Position numbers and translations under genes: made by a program
The notes under the pieces: model-generated
Database searches by the model: none
Told to the model about the DNA's origin: nothing
The model's input: the letters and a program-made list of their open reading frames with translations, nothing else
From: Thioclava sp. GXIMD4216
GTDB taxonomy: Bacteria > Pseudomonadota > Alphaproteobacteria > Rhodobacterales > Rhodobacteraceae
DNA: 64,000 nucleotides
Assembly (NCBI RefSeq): GCF_037949285.1
Contig: NZ_CP149926.1
Coordinates: 1,095,501 to 1,159,500, forward strand
Reading direction: 5' to 3'
In this document: positions 44,149 through 53,251 of the stretch, in pieces
How positions within the stretch are numbered: position 1 is the stretch's first letter
Layout of the letters: each line of letters starts with the position of its first letter

Positions 44149-44565
44149 ATGCACGATTTTGTAATGCCTAGTGACGCGAAGCCCTCGGGGGAAATCCATC
44201 CTCTGGTGCAGCGTTTGAGTAACGAGTTCTCTTATCCCCGTCTGGCCACTCTGGAAGCGGTGGCCGATTTTACCGCGCAGGAGGGGGTGCATTGCCTCTT
44301 TGTGCCGGGGGATTCCAAGCGCAATCTGGAAACGCCAGATGCGGCGGTTGTGCTGCCCGAATTGCGTATGGCGTTCCAGAACCTGTTCGACTGTGCGGTG
44401 ATCGATGATGCCATCGAGGCCGAGCTGCGCCAACAGACCCGCGCGCTGAAGACGCCGGGCTTTTTGTTCTATCGCGATGGTGTCTATCTGGGGGCTATCG
44501 AGAAAATCCGCGACTGGGATGACTATATTGCCCGCACCTCGCATATCCTTGATCTGAAAGGCTGA
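44149..44565 (+). CDS. hupG: Hydrogenase accessory protein HupG
   Basis: The 138 residues have a thioredoxin-like fold without a CxxC pair, like the HyaE/HupG family (SYPRLATLEAVADF, GFLFYRDGVYLGAIEKIRDWDDYI). HyaE/HupG proteins bind the Tat signal of the small subunit and act in its assembly. The ATG at 44149 starts 11 bases after the hupF stop. Confidence 0.88.
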   Translation: MHDFVMPSDAKPSGEIHPLVQRLSNEFSYPRLATLEAVADFTAQEGVHCLFVPGDSKRNLETPDAAVVLPELRMAFQNLFDCAVIDDAIEAELRQQTRALKTPGFLFYRDGVYLGAIEKIRDWDDYIARTSHILDLKG

Positions 44566-44569
44566 TCTC

Positions 44570-45394
44570 ATGGTGAACAATTTCCATCTGCCGCCGATGG
44601 GCTTCGGTCCCGGGTCACAGGAAACCGGCGAGGAGCTGGAATATATGGAGCTGCCCTCGGGCATGCGCACCTATTCCGCGCATATGCCCGAGGTCGATGA
44701 TCCTTCCGCGATGAGCCCTGCCTTGAAGACGCTGGCCGATATTGCCACAGCCGTCGAGGCCTGCGCCAAGGGGGGGATGGCCAGCTTTGACCTGTCGGGA
44801 CTGGATGCGGCCAACCGTGCGCTGATCGCCGAGACGATGGGGCAGGGGGAAGTGGCCATGAAAATCCGTGGCATCCCCGCCCTGATGGTGCAGGAAAGTG
44901 TCTTTGCGGGGGTCTGGTCCGTGGCCGGATCGGGTGTGGACCGGATCGAGATCGGGCCGGTGCCGTCGGTGTCGATGACCCGTGCGTTCGAGCCGTTCCG
45001 CGAAGGGCAGGGGCCGCAGGCACAGCGCCCGAATGGTGTGGTCAACGCGCCCGCTCTGGTGGCCGAGCTTTACGACAAATCCGAAAGCTATAAGGGCGGT
45101 ATGCCGCATGTCGTCAATCTGACGCTGCTGCCGCATACCGAAGAGGATCTGCTCTGGCTGGATCGGGTGCTGGGCGAAGGGGCGGTTACCATTCTGTCGC
45201 GGGGCTACGGAAATTGCCGGATTACCGCCACAGCCTTGCGCCATGTCTGGCGTGTGCAGTTTTTCAACTCGATGGACACGCTTATTCTGGACACGTTCGA
45301 GGTGACCGATATGCCCGAAGTGGCTCTTGCCGCACCGGAAGATCTGGAAGACAGCGCCGACCGTATCCGCGAAGTGCTGGAGGCGATCAGATGA
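44570..45394 (+). CDS. hupH: Hydrogenase expression/formation protein HupH
   Basis: The 274 residues match HupH/HyaF. The N-terminal half includes GEVAMKIRGIPALMVQESVFAGVW, and the C-terminal half ends with the conserved VWRVQFFNSMDTLILDTFEVTDMPEVALAAPEDLEDS. It takes part in small-subunit maturation; the exact step is not settled. It begins four bases after hupG and overlaps hupJ. Confidence 0.92.
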   Translation: MVNNFHLPPMGFGPGSQETGEELEYMELPSGMRTYSAHMPEVDDPSAMSPALKTLADIATAVEACAKGGMASFDLSGLDAANRALIAETMGQGEVAMKIRGIPALMVQESVFAGVWSVAGSGVDRIEIGPVPSVSMTRAFEPFREGQGPQAQRPNGVVNAPALVAELYDKSESYKGGMPHVVNLTLLPHTEEDLLWLDRVLGEGAVTILSRGYGNCRITATALRHVWRVQFFNSMDTLILDTFEVTDMPEVALAAPEDLEDSADRIREVLEAIR

Positions 45395-46248
45395 GCGCGG
45401 ATGTTGCACAAGTGACAGGGTTTGAAGGCAGCTATATGGGCGCGCATGACCGGATTTCCGATCAGGCGTTGATGGAATGCAAGATCTGCTGGTCAACCTA
45501 TGATCCGGCAATCGGCGATGATTTCCGGCAGGTCTTGCCCGGAACGCCGTTCAATGCGCTGCCAGAAGACTGGAAATGTCCGAATTGCGATGCGCCCAAA
45601 GCCCAGTTCATGGTCCGCGAGGACCCCGGCGCGCCGCTGATGATCGAGCAGCGCCGGATCGACGAGCATGTTCGAAATCTGACAGCCGATTTTCGCGAGA
45701 TCTGGAATTCGACCATGCGCGACGTGCCGCTGTCGAATAAGGCGCTTTCGGTCGAGGCCGTGGGGTTCCGCCCCTATGAAGGACGCGCTTTGGGGGTGCT
45801 GTTCAGCCCGTGGTTCATGAACCTGATCCTTCTGCCGGGCGCAGGCGAGGATTGGTCCGATCTGGTTCCCGGGGCCAAAGAAATGGTGGAATTTCCGTCC
45901 GGCTGCTATGAGTTCATCCATAACAAGCGGGACCTGACGGGGGGCTATAAAGCCTGTTCGCTGTTCTCTCCGATGGAGGAATTCCAGACCCAGATGCAGG
46001 CGCGCGAGGTGGCACAGGCCATCATGGCGGAATTGTTCAAGGAAGAGAACCGCGCGGAGACGGACCGCAAGTCAGAGATCCGCGCGACCCGCGAGGCCGA
46101 GCTGGCAGAGAAAGAGGCAGAAGCCGAGACCGGCGGCGCGGAATTCGCGCAGCTCTCCGAAGACGGCGTCGCCGAACTGGCCACACCATCGCGGCGTCAG
46201 TTGATCTCGGGGGGGCTTGCATCGGAGCCCGCGAAGGAGACGGAATGA
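45391..46248 (+). CDS. hupJ: HupJ with N-terminal rubredoxin domain
   Basis: The 285 residues carry a rubredoxin-like domain at about 28-75, with Cys30-x2-Cys33 and Cys63-x2-Cys66 (MECKIC, KCPNCDA). A HybE/HupJ assembly-chaperone domain follows at about 85-210 (FSPWFMNLILLPG), with a charged, probably disordered tail. In Rhizobium the rubredoxin is a separate protein, HupI; the fusion also occurs in R. capsulatus. The rubredoxin may protect the small-subunit clusters during assembly in air. The start at 45391 overlaps the hupH stop (ATGA). Confidence 0.92.
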   Translation: MSADVAQVTGFEGSYMGAHDRISDQALMECKICWSTYDPAIGDDFRQVLPGTPFNALPEDWKCPNCDAPKAQFMVREDPGAPLMIEQRRIDEHVRNLTADFREIWNSTMRDVPLSNKALSVEAVGFRPYEGRALGVLFSPWFMNLILLPGAGEDWSDLVPGAKEMVEFPSGCYEFIHNKRDLTGGYKACSLFSPMEEFQTQMQAREVAQAIMAELFKEENRAETDRKSEIRATREAELAEKEAEAETGGAEFAQLSEDGVAELATPSRRQLISGGLASEPAKETE

Positions 46249-47129
46249 AACAGGTTTTGGGCATAGGTCTGGAGCGACGTGGCGAGATGATTGCCCCGCG
46301 TTTGCGTCTGCCTGCGCCCATCTCTGTGGGGGCCATGATGCGGGGGCGCGACCCCGAGGCCGCAGCCCAGATGATGGGGCGGCTGTTCAATCTGTGCGGG
46401 GCGGCGCAGTCGCAGGCGGTGCGGCTGTCTTTGGGGCTGCCGGCCGATATGTCAGACACCCGACACGAGATCCTGCGCGACCACCTTGCAAAGCTTTTTC
46501 TGTTCTGGCCCAAGGCATTGGGGCACGCGCCGCAAGCCCTGCCCGATGGGTGGGCACAGGGCGGGCCTGCATTGCTGCACCATCTGTGGGGCCGTGGCGA
46601 AATTACCGATCTGGCGGCTTGGCTTGTCTCGGGGCAGGGGGTGTCGCCCCTGATGGCGGGGATCGATGCGGCATTTGCCCCGCATGAGGCCGAGGCGCGG
46701 GTGGCCGATCTGTTCGACCCGATGCTGAAGATGGCGCAGGAAAATTCGCCCGCCGGTCGTGTGGCGTTCCATCCGCTAATGAAACAGGCCGAAGAGACGC
46801 GGGGGCGCGGTCCTTTGTGGCGGGCGCTGGGGCGGCTGGTGGATCTGACGCGGGTCGTGACCCGCCCTGCGGCACCGGTGCTGCGCCCCGATAATACCGC
46901 GCTGGTCGAGGCCGCGCGCGGGGTTTATGCGCTGCGCGGACAGCTTACGGGCGGCGTGGTGAGCGCGGTAGAGCGTGTGACGCCCACCGATCACCTGCTC
47001 GCTCCGGGCGGTGCGCTCGAGCTGTCGCTGGCCACATTGCCTTGGCGGAAAGCTGGGCTTGCCGCTTTGGTTGTGGATATTCTGGACCCTTGCGTGGCGG
47101 TCGAGATCGAGGGGGTGTCGCATGCATGA
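46245..47129 (+). CDS. hupK: Hydrogenase accessory protein HupK
   Basis: A 294-residue member of the HupK family, distantly similar to the large subunit. The segment [19 protein letters not shown] resembles the first metal-ligand region of HupL but keeps only one cysteine (LCGAAQ). HupK is thought to be a scaffold or chaperone for cofactor transfer to HupL. It overlaps hupJ by four bases and hypA by eight. Confidence 0.88.
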   Translation: MKQVLGIGLERRGEMIAPRLRLPAPISVGAMMRGRDPEAAAQMMGRLFNLCGAAQSQAVRLSLGLPADMSDTRHEILRDHLAKLFLFWPKALGHAPQALPDGWAQGGPALLHHLWGRGEITDLAAWLVSGQGVSPLMAGIDAAFAPHEAEARVADLFDPMLKMAQENSPAGRVAFHPLMKQAEETRGRGPLWRALGRLVDLTRVVTRPAAPVLRPDNTALVEAARGVYALRGQLTGGVVSAVERVTPTDHLLAPGGALELSLATLPWRKAGLAALVVDILDPCVAVEIEGVSHA

Positions 47130-47463
47130 GATGTCGATTGCCGAAGGAATCCGCTCCGTGGTGGAAGACGCCGCCCGTGCCAATGGGGTGACACAGATCA
47201 CCAAGCTACGCCTTGAGATCGGGCGCTTTGCCGGTGTGGAAAAGCACGCACTGGAATTTGCGTTCGACGTGGTTATGCGTGGCAGCCCTGCCGAGGGTGC
47301 GGTACTTGAAATCATTGATCTTCCCGGTCGGGCGATGTGCTACGATTGTATGGAAGAGGTGGAGATTATGGATCGTCTGGACCCATGCCCGCGCTGCGGG
47401 GGCGGCAAGTTGATGCCGCAGGGGGGCGACGAGATGCGGATTAAAGATATGGAGGTGGCGTGA
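47122..47463 (+). CDS. hypA: Nickel-insertion metallochaperone HypA
   Basis: The 113 residues begin MHEMS, with His2 as the nickel ligand. The zinc site Cys73-x2-Cys76 and Cys89-x2-Cys92 (CYDC, CPRC) is intact. HypA delivers nickel to the large subunit with HypB. It is coupled to hupK by overlap and to hypB by TGATG. Confidence 0.95.
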   Translation: MHEMSIAEGIRSVVEDAARANGVTQITKLRLEIGRFAGVEKHALEFAFDVVMRGSPAEGAVLEIIDLPGRAMCYDCMEEVEIMDRLDPCPRCGGGKLMPQGGDEMRIKDMEVA

Positions 47464-48350
47464 TGTGCACGGTGTGCGGTTGTAGCGGCCATTCGGTCGA
47501 GGATGAATTCAAGGCGCATCTGGCAAAGCAGGGCCAGCAACTGGCCAGGGGGCAACTGCCTTTCGATCTGCCGAAAGGGGTGCCCACCAGACCTATGGCG
47601 CAGCCGCAAGCTGCGCGTCAGGTGGTCAGCGACGGCCTTGATATCCATTGCGGACATGGTGCCGCGGGCGTTGAGGTGCCGGGCTTCTCGCAGGCGCGCC
47701 TGATTGAAATCGAGACGGACATATTGTCCAAAAACAATGATTTTGCCGCGAAAAACCGTGCATATCTGGCGCAGAATGGCATTTTTGCGACAAATCTGGT
47801 TTCGTCGCCCGGTTCGGGGAAAACCACGCTTTTGTGTCGCACGATCGAGATGTTGGGCGACCAGCCTCTGGCGGTGATCGAAGGCGACCAGCAGACCACC
47901 AATGATGCCGACCGTATCCGCGCCACCGGCGCGCAGGCGATTCAGGTCAATACCGGCAAAGGCTGCCATCTGGATGGTAAGATGGTCGACACCGCGCTGG
48001 GGCGGCTTGCGCTTGCCGAAAACGCGCTTCTGTTTATCGAGAATGTCGGCAATCTGGTCTGTCCTGCGGCTTTTGATCTGGGCGAGGATGCCAAAGTGGC
48101 CATTCTTTCGGTCACCGAGGGTGAGGACAAGCCTCTGAAATACCCCGATATGTTCACAGCTGCCAAGATCGCGCTTCTGAATAAGGTGGATCTGGCCCCC
48201 CATTGTGATGTCGATCTGGATCTCTACGAGGCCAATCTGCGCCGTGTGAACCCCGATCTGATCATTCTGCGCGTTTCGGCCCGCACGGGCGAGGGAATGG
48301 CGGCATGGCTGGACTGGCTGAAGGCGGGATTGGCCCGCAAGGCGCGCTGA
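47463..48350 (+). CDS. hypB: Nickel-delivery GTPase HypB
   Basis: The 295 residues start with the nickel-binding MCTVCGC motif (Cys2, Cys5, Cys7). The SIMIBI GTPase has its P-loop SSPGSGKTT at about 114-122, then EGDQQT, and the base-recognition NKVD. The region between (about 8-75) has only a few scattered histidines, so the His-rich nickel-storage stretch of many rhizobial and R. capsulatus HypB proteins is missing. It is probably a nickel-transfer GTPase only. Confidence 0.95.
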   Translation: MCTVCGCSGHSVEDEFKAHLAKQGQQLARGQLPFDLPKGVPTRPMAQPQAARQVVSDGLDIHCGHGAAGVEVPGFSQARLIEIETDILSKNNDFAAKNRAYLAQNGIFATNLVSSPGSGKTTLLCRTIEMLGDQPLAVIEGDQQTTNDADRIRATGAQAIQVNTGKGCHLDGKMVDTALGRLALAENALLFIENVGNLVCPAAFDLGEDAKVAILSVTEGEDKPLKYPDMFTAAKIALLNKVDLAPHCDVDLDLYEANLRRVNPDLIILRVSARTGEGMAAWLDWLKAGLARKAR

Positions 48351-49831
48351 TGGCGCGCGCCCCTTTGCCCTCCATTCTGCTGGTCGATGACGAGCCGCAT
48401 TCGCTGACGGCGATGAAACTTGCGCTTGAGGACGAGTTCGAGATTTTCACCGCTCCGGATGCGTCGGTCGCGCTGGACGTGCTGGAAAACGAATGGATTC
48501 AGGCGATTTTATGTGACCAGCGCATGCCGGGGCGGACGGGGGTGGATTTTCTGACCGAGGTGCGCGAGCGTTGGCCCGAAACCGTGCGGATGATGATCAC
48601 CGGCTATACCGACAGCAATTCGATGGTGGCGGCGATCAATGATGCGGGCGTGCATCAATTCATTGCCAAACCGTGGCATCCCGAACAGCTTTTGATGGCG
48701 GTGCGCAATGCGGTGAAGCTGTTCCATCTTGCGCGTGACAACGAGCGGATGCAGCTCGAGATGCGCTTTCTGTCCAGCACATCCGAAAGCCGTCTGGAAA
48801 AGCGTCGCCGTGCCCTGCGCGAAGGGATGGGCTTTGAAACCATCCTGCGCAGCCCCAATTCCGCGATGAATGATGCGGTGGCGATTGCGCGCCAATATGC
48901 CAGTTTCGACATTCCGGTTTTGCTGACGGGCGAGGCGGGCACTGGCAAGGCGCAACTGGCCCGCGCGATGCATTATGGCAGTCTGCGGTCGGAAAAGCCG
49001 TTTTATGAATTCAATCTGGCGGGCCTGCCGGAAGATCTGGCCATGGTGGAACTTTTCGGGGCCAAGCGCGGTATCTTGCCGGGCGGGGTGAACCGCATCG
49101 GGCTCATGCAGAAAGCGGATCGCGGCACGCTCTACCTTTCGGGGATCGAGGAAGCCTCGCCTGCGATGCAACTGGCCTTGCTGCGTGTGCTGTCCGAAGG
49201 GTCCATCACACCGGTCGGCGGGCAGGAAACGGTGGGCACCAATCTGCGGCTGATCTGTGGCGCGGGTGTGGATCTGCGTTCGCGTGTGGCCGAGGGCGGG
49301 TTCCGCACCGATCTTTACTATGCGCTGTCAGTAGGCGAGATCGGGCTTTTGCCGTTGCGGGCGCGACGTGGCGATGTGGCTATGCTGGCGCAGCATCTTC
49401 TGGCCGAGGCGGCCTCGACCCATTCCAAGCCCGTCATGGGCTTTGACGCGGCGGCGCTGGAATTTCTGGAAAACTACGACTGGCCGGGGAATCTGCGCGA
49501 ACTGACCAACGAGGTCACGCGTATGCTGATCTTTGCGCAGGAAAACGTGCTGGGGGCCGAGCTGATCTCGCGCCATATCCTGCAGGCTGTGCCTTCGGAT
49601 GAGGGAGCGGATCGTGCGGCGGAAGAAGACGCGCTACAGGCCAGCGGGCAGTTGAAAGACCGGATCGAATTGATGGAAATGCGGATCCTGCGCGAGACGC
49701 TGACTCGCCATCGCTGGAACAAAAGCCGTGCGGCCTCCGAGCTGGGCCTGAGCCGTGTGGGTCTGCGGGCCAAGCTCGACCGTTACGGAATAATGGGGCC
49801 GTCAGCCCGTATGGATGAGGAGGAAGACTGA
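48350..49831 (+). CDS. hupR: Hydrogenase transcriptional regulator HupR
   Basis: A 493-residue NtrC-like response regulator. The receiver has phospho-acceptor Asp56 (CDQRMPG) and a C-terminal lysine (FIAKPWHP). The central AAA+ domain has a degraded Walker A ([11 protein letters not shown]). [13 protein letters not shown] stands where sigma-54 activators have GAFTGA, so it cannot contact sigma-54 in the usual way. The C-terminal Fis-type helix-turn-helix ([23 protein letters not shown]) binds DNA. In R. capsulatus unphosphorylated HupR activates hupSL with sigma-70, matching these losses. It is coupled to hypB before and hypC after. Confidence 0.95.
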   Translation: MARAPLPSILLVDDEPHSLTAMKLALEDEFEIFTAPDASVALDVLENEWIQAILCDQRMPGRTGVDFLTEVRERWPETVRMMITGYTDSNSMVAAINDAGVHQFIAKPWHPEQLLMAVRNAVKLFHLARDNERMQLEMRFLSSTSESRLEKRRRALREGMGFETILRSPNSAMNDAVAIARQYASFDIPVLLTGEAGTGKAQLARAMHYGSLRSEKPFYEFNLAGLPEDLAMVELFGAKRGILPGGVNRIGLMQKADRGTLYLSGIEEASPAMQLALLRVLSEGSITPVGGQETVGTNLRLICGAGVDLRSRVAEGGFRTDLYYALSVGEIGLLPLRARRGDVAMLAQHLLAEAASTHSKPVMGFDAAALEFLENYDWPGNLRELTNEVTRMLIFAQENVLGAELISRHILQAVPSDEGADRAAEEDALQASGQLKDRIELMEMRILRETLTRHRWNKSRAASELGLSRVGLRAKLDRYGIMGPSARMDEEED

Positions 49832-50121
49832 TGTGTCTGGGTATTCCGGGACAGATCGTCGAGATCACCGATGAGGCGCGTATGATGGCGCTGGCCGAGG
49901 TGTCGGGGGTGCGGCGCGCGGTCAATGTGGCCTGTATTGCCGATGGGCCTTTGCAGGGGCTGATCGGGGAATGGGCACTGATCCATGTGGGCTTCGCTAT
50001 GGCGAAGATCGACGAGGACGAGGCCGCGCAGACTTTGGCCGCCCTGCATGAGCTGGGCGAGACACAGGAGGCGCTGGAACAGATGGCCGCAGGCGATGCG
50101 GCGCTGGAAGGGCGGGTGTAA
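49831..50121 (+). CDS. hypC: Hydrogenase maturation chaperone HypC
   Basis: The 96 residues begin MCLGIPG, with Cys2 as the iron ligand. HypC forms the scaffold complex with HypD on which the Fe(CN)2CO centre is built and then hands it to the large subunit. The gene starts at the last base of the hupR stop. The C-terminal 20 residues are Ala/Glu-rich. Confidence 0.94.
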   Translation: MCLGIPGQIVEITDEARMMALAEVSGVRRAVNVACIADGPLQGLIGEWALIHVGFAMAKIDEDEAAQTLAALHELGETQEALEQMAAGDAALEGRV

Positions 50122-50122
50122 G

Positions 50123-51265
50123 ATGGCGCTGAAATTTGCCTCCGAATTCCGCGACCCGAAACTGGCGCGCGCATTGCTTTCGGCGATTGCCGAGAAGGCC
50201 GATGCGATAGGTGCCACCCGCGAAAAGCCCGTGCATATCATGGAAATCTGCGGCGGGCATACGCATTCGATCTTTCGCTACGGGCTGGATAAGCTGATCC
50301 ATGAGGGCATCGAGTTCATTCACGGTCCGGGCTGTCCGGTCTGCGTGTTGCCGCGTGCGCGGGTCGATGAATGTATCGAACTGGCCGAGCGCCCCGAGGT
50401 GATCTTCACCACCTTCGGCGATGCGATGCGGGTGCCCGGGTCGAAGAAGTCGCTCATTCAGGCCAAGGCCGATGGGGCCGATATCCGCATGGTCTATAGC
50501 CCCCTTGATGCGCTGGAACTGGCGCGGCGCAATCCCGACCGCGAGGTGGTGTTTTTCGGGCTGGGGTTCGAGACAACCACGCCGTCCACCGCGCTGGCGA
50601 TCCAGCAGGCGGCGCGTGAGGGGCTTAAAAACTTCACCGTCTTCTGCAACCATATCACCGTGCCCGAACCCATCAAGGCGCTGCTCGATGACCCCTATAT
50701 GATGCTTGACGGCTTTATCGGGCCGGGCCATGTGTCGATGGTGATCGGCATCCACCCCTATGATTTTATTGCGCAAGATTATGGCAAACCGATCGTGGTG
50801 GCAGGGTTCGAGCCCACCGATCTTCTGCAATCGGTGCTGATGGTGCTGACCCAGATCGAACAAGGCCAACCGCGCGTAGAAAACCAATATGGTCGCGTGG
50901 TGCCCGAAAATGGCAATCCGGTCTCGTTGGCTGCCATCGAGGATGTTTATGAAAAACGTCCGTCCTTCGAATGGCGGGGTTTGGGCGAAATCGACGCCTC
51001 GGGCCTGCGGATTCGCCCTGCCTATCGCGCCTATGACGCCGAAGAGAAATTCGGCATCGGCTATGCGGTGGGTCGCCGAGAGGTGCCGGAGGTCGAGGGC
51101 TGCGCCTGTGGTCAGGTCATGACGGGCCGGATCAAACCGACCCAATGCCCGCAATTCGGCAAGGGCTGCACACCGGAAACCGCCCTCGGCGCGCTGATGG
51201 TCAGCTCGGAAGGCGCCTGCGCGGCCTATTGGCAATATGGCGGCGCCCGTTCGGCGGCAGAATAA
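50123..51265 (+). CDS. hypD: Hydrogenase maturation protein HypD
   Basis: HypD is the [4Fe-4S] scaffold that receives cyanide from HypE and holds iron with HypC. The 380 residues show the family motifs EICGGHTHS, GPGCPVCVLP, GFETTTPSTA and the C-terminal cluster region EGCACGQVMTG with CPQFGKGCTP. The ATG at 50123 is one base after the hypC stop. Confidence 0.97.
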   Translation: MALKFASEFRDPKLARALLSAIAEKADAIGATREKPVHIMEICGGHTHSIFRYGLDKLIHEGIEFIHGPGCPVCVLPRARVDECIELAERPEVIFTTFGDAMRVPGSKKSLIQAKADGADIRMVYSPLDALELARRNPDREVVFFGLGFETTTPSTALAIQQAAREGLKNFTVFCNHITVPEPIKALLDDPYMMLDGFIGPGHVSMVIGIHPYDFIAQDYGKPIVVAGFEPTDLLQSVLMVLTQIEQGQPRVENQYGRVVPENGNPVSLAAIEDVYEKRPSFEWRGLGEIDASGLRIRPAYRAYDAEEKFGIGYAVGRREVPEVEGCACGQVMTGRIKPTQCPQFGKGCTPETALGALMVSSEGACAAYWQYGGARSAAE

Positions 51266-51285
51266 CCGAAATCATAGGCGGCATC

Positions 51286-51328
51286 GGAGGCAATGCCTCC
51301 GGCGGCGCAAGCGGGGCTCGATGCCCCG
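51286..51328. other. Two small hairpins between hypD and hypE
   Basis: GGAGGC-AAT-GCCTCC (51286-51300) and CGGGGC-TCGAT-GCCCCG (51312-51328) occupy the 96-base gap. They resemble the GC-rich palindromic spacers seen also before hypF. They may tune hypE expression or be a repeat remnant. Confidence 0.5.
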
Positions 51329-51361
51329 TTGGGCCGCAGCCCCCCTCAAAGGACAAGACTT

Positions 51362-52384
51362 ATGGCACTACGAGGCGAACGCGTCACCTTGGCGCATGGC
51401 GGCGGTGGCCGTGCAATGCGCGACCTGATCGAGGAAATCTTCACCTCCGCCTTCGCACCCCCCGGCATGGAGGATCAGGCCCGCCTGATGACCGACGCCC
51501 TGCGCGAACCGGGCGCGCGCCTTGCCTTCACCACCGACGGCTTCGTCGTCACCCCCATGGAGTTTCCGGGCGGTGATATCGGCAAGCTCGCCATTTGCGG
51601 CACGGTCAATGACCTCGCCGTGGGCGGGGCAAAACCGCTCTGGCTTTCGGCCGCCTTCGTCATCGAGGAAGGCACCGAATTCGCCCTTCTGCGCCGCATC
51701 GTGGCGACCATGGCGCACGAGGCCGAGGCTGCAGGCGTGCGCATCGTGACAGGCGATACCAAGGTCGTCGAACGCGGCGCCTGCGATGGCGTTTTCATCA
51801 CCACCTCCGGCATCGGCGTGATCCCCGCTTCCCGCGATATGGCGGCCTCCCATGTTCGCGCGGGCGATGTGGCTATCGTCAACGGGGTGCTGGGCGACCA
51901 CGGCGCAACCATCCTCGCGGCCCGTGGCGATCTGGCGCTGTCTTCGGCGATCGAGAGCGATTGCGCCGCCCTTGGTCACCTGATGGAGGCCGCTCTTACC
52001 GCAGCACCTCAGGCTCGAGCCGCCCGCGATCTGACCCGAGGCGGGCTGGCCTCCGCCCTGAATGAAATCGCCGAAGAGGCGGGTTGTGGCATCGTCATCG
52101 AGGAAGACGCCCTTCCGCTCCGCGCCGAGGTCGTCGGCATGTGCGAGATCTTGGGGCTCGACCCCCTCTACCTCGCCAATGAGGGGCGTCTGGTGCTCTT
52201 TGCGCCCGAAGAACAAGCCGAGGCCGCGCTTGCCGCCATGCAGGCCCTGCCCGAAGGCAAGGGTGCCGCGATCATCGGGCGGGCCGTGGCAGACCATGCG
52301 GGCCAAGTGCGGATGCGCACCGCATTCGGCGGCACCCGCATCGTGGATATGCTGGTGGGCGAGCAGCTGCCCCGTATTTGCTAA
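51362..52384 (+). CDS. hypE: Carbamoyl dehydratase HypE
   Basis: HypE takes the carbamoyl group from HypF onto its C-terminal cysteine and dehydrates it with ATP to thiocyanate, the cyanide donor. The 340 residues end in PRIC with the needed terminal Cys340. The AIR-synthase-like fold shows LAHGGGG, FTTDGFVVTP, CGTVNDLAVGGA and DLTRGGLAS. The ATG at 51362 is chosen; an upstream in-frame ATG lies in the hairpin region. Confidence 0.97.
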   Translation: MALRGERVTLAHGGGGRAMRDLIEEIFTSAFAPPGMEDQARLMTDALREPGARLAFTTDGFVVTPMEFPGGDIGKLAICGTVNDLAVGGAKPLWLSAAFVIEEGTEFALLRRIVATMAHEAEAAGVRIVTGDTKVVERGACDGVFITTSGIGVIPASRDMAASHVRAGDVAIVNGVLGDHGATILAARGDLALSSAIESDCAALGHLMEAALTAAPQARAARDLTRGGLASALNEIAEEAGCGIVIEEDALPLRAEVVGMCEILGLDPLYLANEGRLVLFAPEEQAEAALAAMQALPEGKGAAIIGRAVADHAGQVRMRTAFGGTRIVDMLVGEQLPRIC

Positions 52385-52395
52385 GCGCGTCTTTC

Positions 52396-53247
52396 TCAGT
52401 CGCGGATCGTCACGAACCATGCAAAGCGGGCAGTCTCGCCCGCGCCTAGGCTTAGCGTATAGGGGCGGTCCTCGATTTTTGCCCCCGCCCCATGCCATGC
52501 CGCCATTCCGTGCCAGGGCTCGATGCACAGGAACGGCGCGCCGGGCGGCTGCCAGAGCGCGAGGTTCGGCAGATTGGCAAAGCGGAAATCGAGGCTCGGG
52601 CCGGTTTCACCCTGATAGCGCAGCGCCTCGCCCGTGCCTTCGGGGAAGATCGCGGCATTCTTGGCGAATAGATCATGGCTCAGCGTCAGGCTCCCCTGAT
52701 GGAAGGGCGAGGCCTCGGTTTCGCGCGAGATCAACCCATCGACCACGCGGTTCATCGCGGGCTCGGCCCCATTGGCCAGCTCGACCTTATGCGCGCCGGT
52801 GGCATTGGGCAGCGGCCAGCGGAAGGCCGGATGGAAGCCCAGTCCGAAGGGCATCGGCACGCTGTCCTCATTGGTGACGGTGGCCGCCACCTCAAGCGTC
52901 GGGCCGGTCACGCGATGGGTCAGTTGCAGACGGAATTTATAGGGGTAGCTTGCGGTGGCCTCCGAGGGCACCAGCTCATGTGTCACATGCGCCTCGTCCT
53001 GCGCCACCACCGTAAAGGGCAGGCGGCGGGCAAGCCCGTGCTGGGGCATATCGAAGCTCTCGCCACGGATTTCGATTTTATCGTCGGGCGCACGGCCCAC
53101 GATGGGAAACAGAACCGGCGAGCGCCCCGTCCACCATTCGGCATCGCCATTCCAGAGGAATTCCTGCCCACGGAAGGTAAGCGACTGCATCTCGGCCCCC
53201 ATATCGGAGACGGTCACAGTGAGGTCGGGGGAGGTGATGGTGGTCAT
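52396..53247 (-). CDS. Aldose 1-epimerase family protein
   Basis: The 283 residues form the galactose-mutarotase-like beta fold. LGFHPAFRWPL holds the catalytic His region, and IEPWHGMAAW and the N-terminal WNGDAEWWTGRSPVLFPIVG are typical of the aldose-1-epimerase/LacX group. Mutarotases interconvert alpha and beta sugar anomers; the sugar is unknown. It converges with hypE (11 bases apart). The ATG at 53247 is chosen over one 8 codons upstream inside the preceding gene's tail. Confidence 0.9.
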   Translation of the reverse strand: MTTITSPDLTVTVSDMGAEMQSLTFRGQEFLWNGDAEWWTGRSPVLFPIVGRAPDDKIEIRGESFDMPQHGLARRLPFTVVAQDEAHVTHELVPSEATASYPYKFRLQLTHRVTGPTLEVAATVTNEDSVPMPFGLGFHPAFRWPLPNATGAHKVELANGAEPAMNRVVDGLISRETEASPFHQGSLTLSHDLFAKNAAIFPEGTGEALRYQGETGPSLDFRFANLPNLALWQPPGAPFLCIEPWHGMAAWHGAGAKIEDRPYTLSLGAGETARFAWFVTIRD

Positions 53248-53251
53248 AGGT

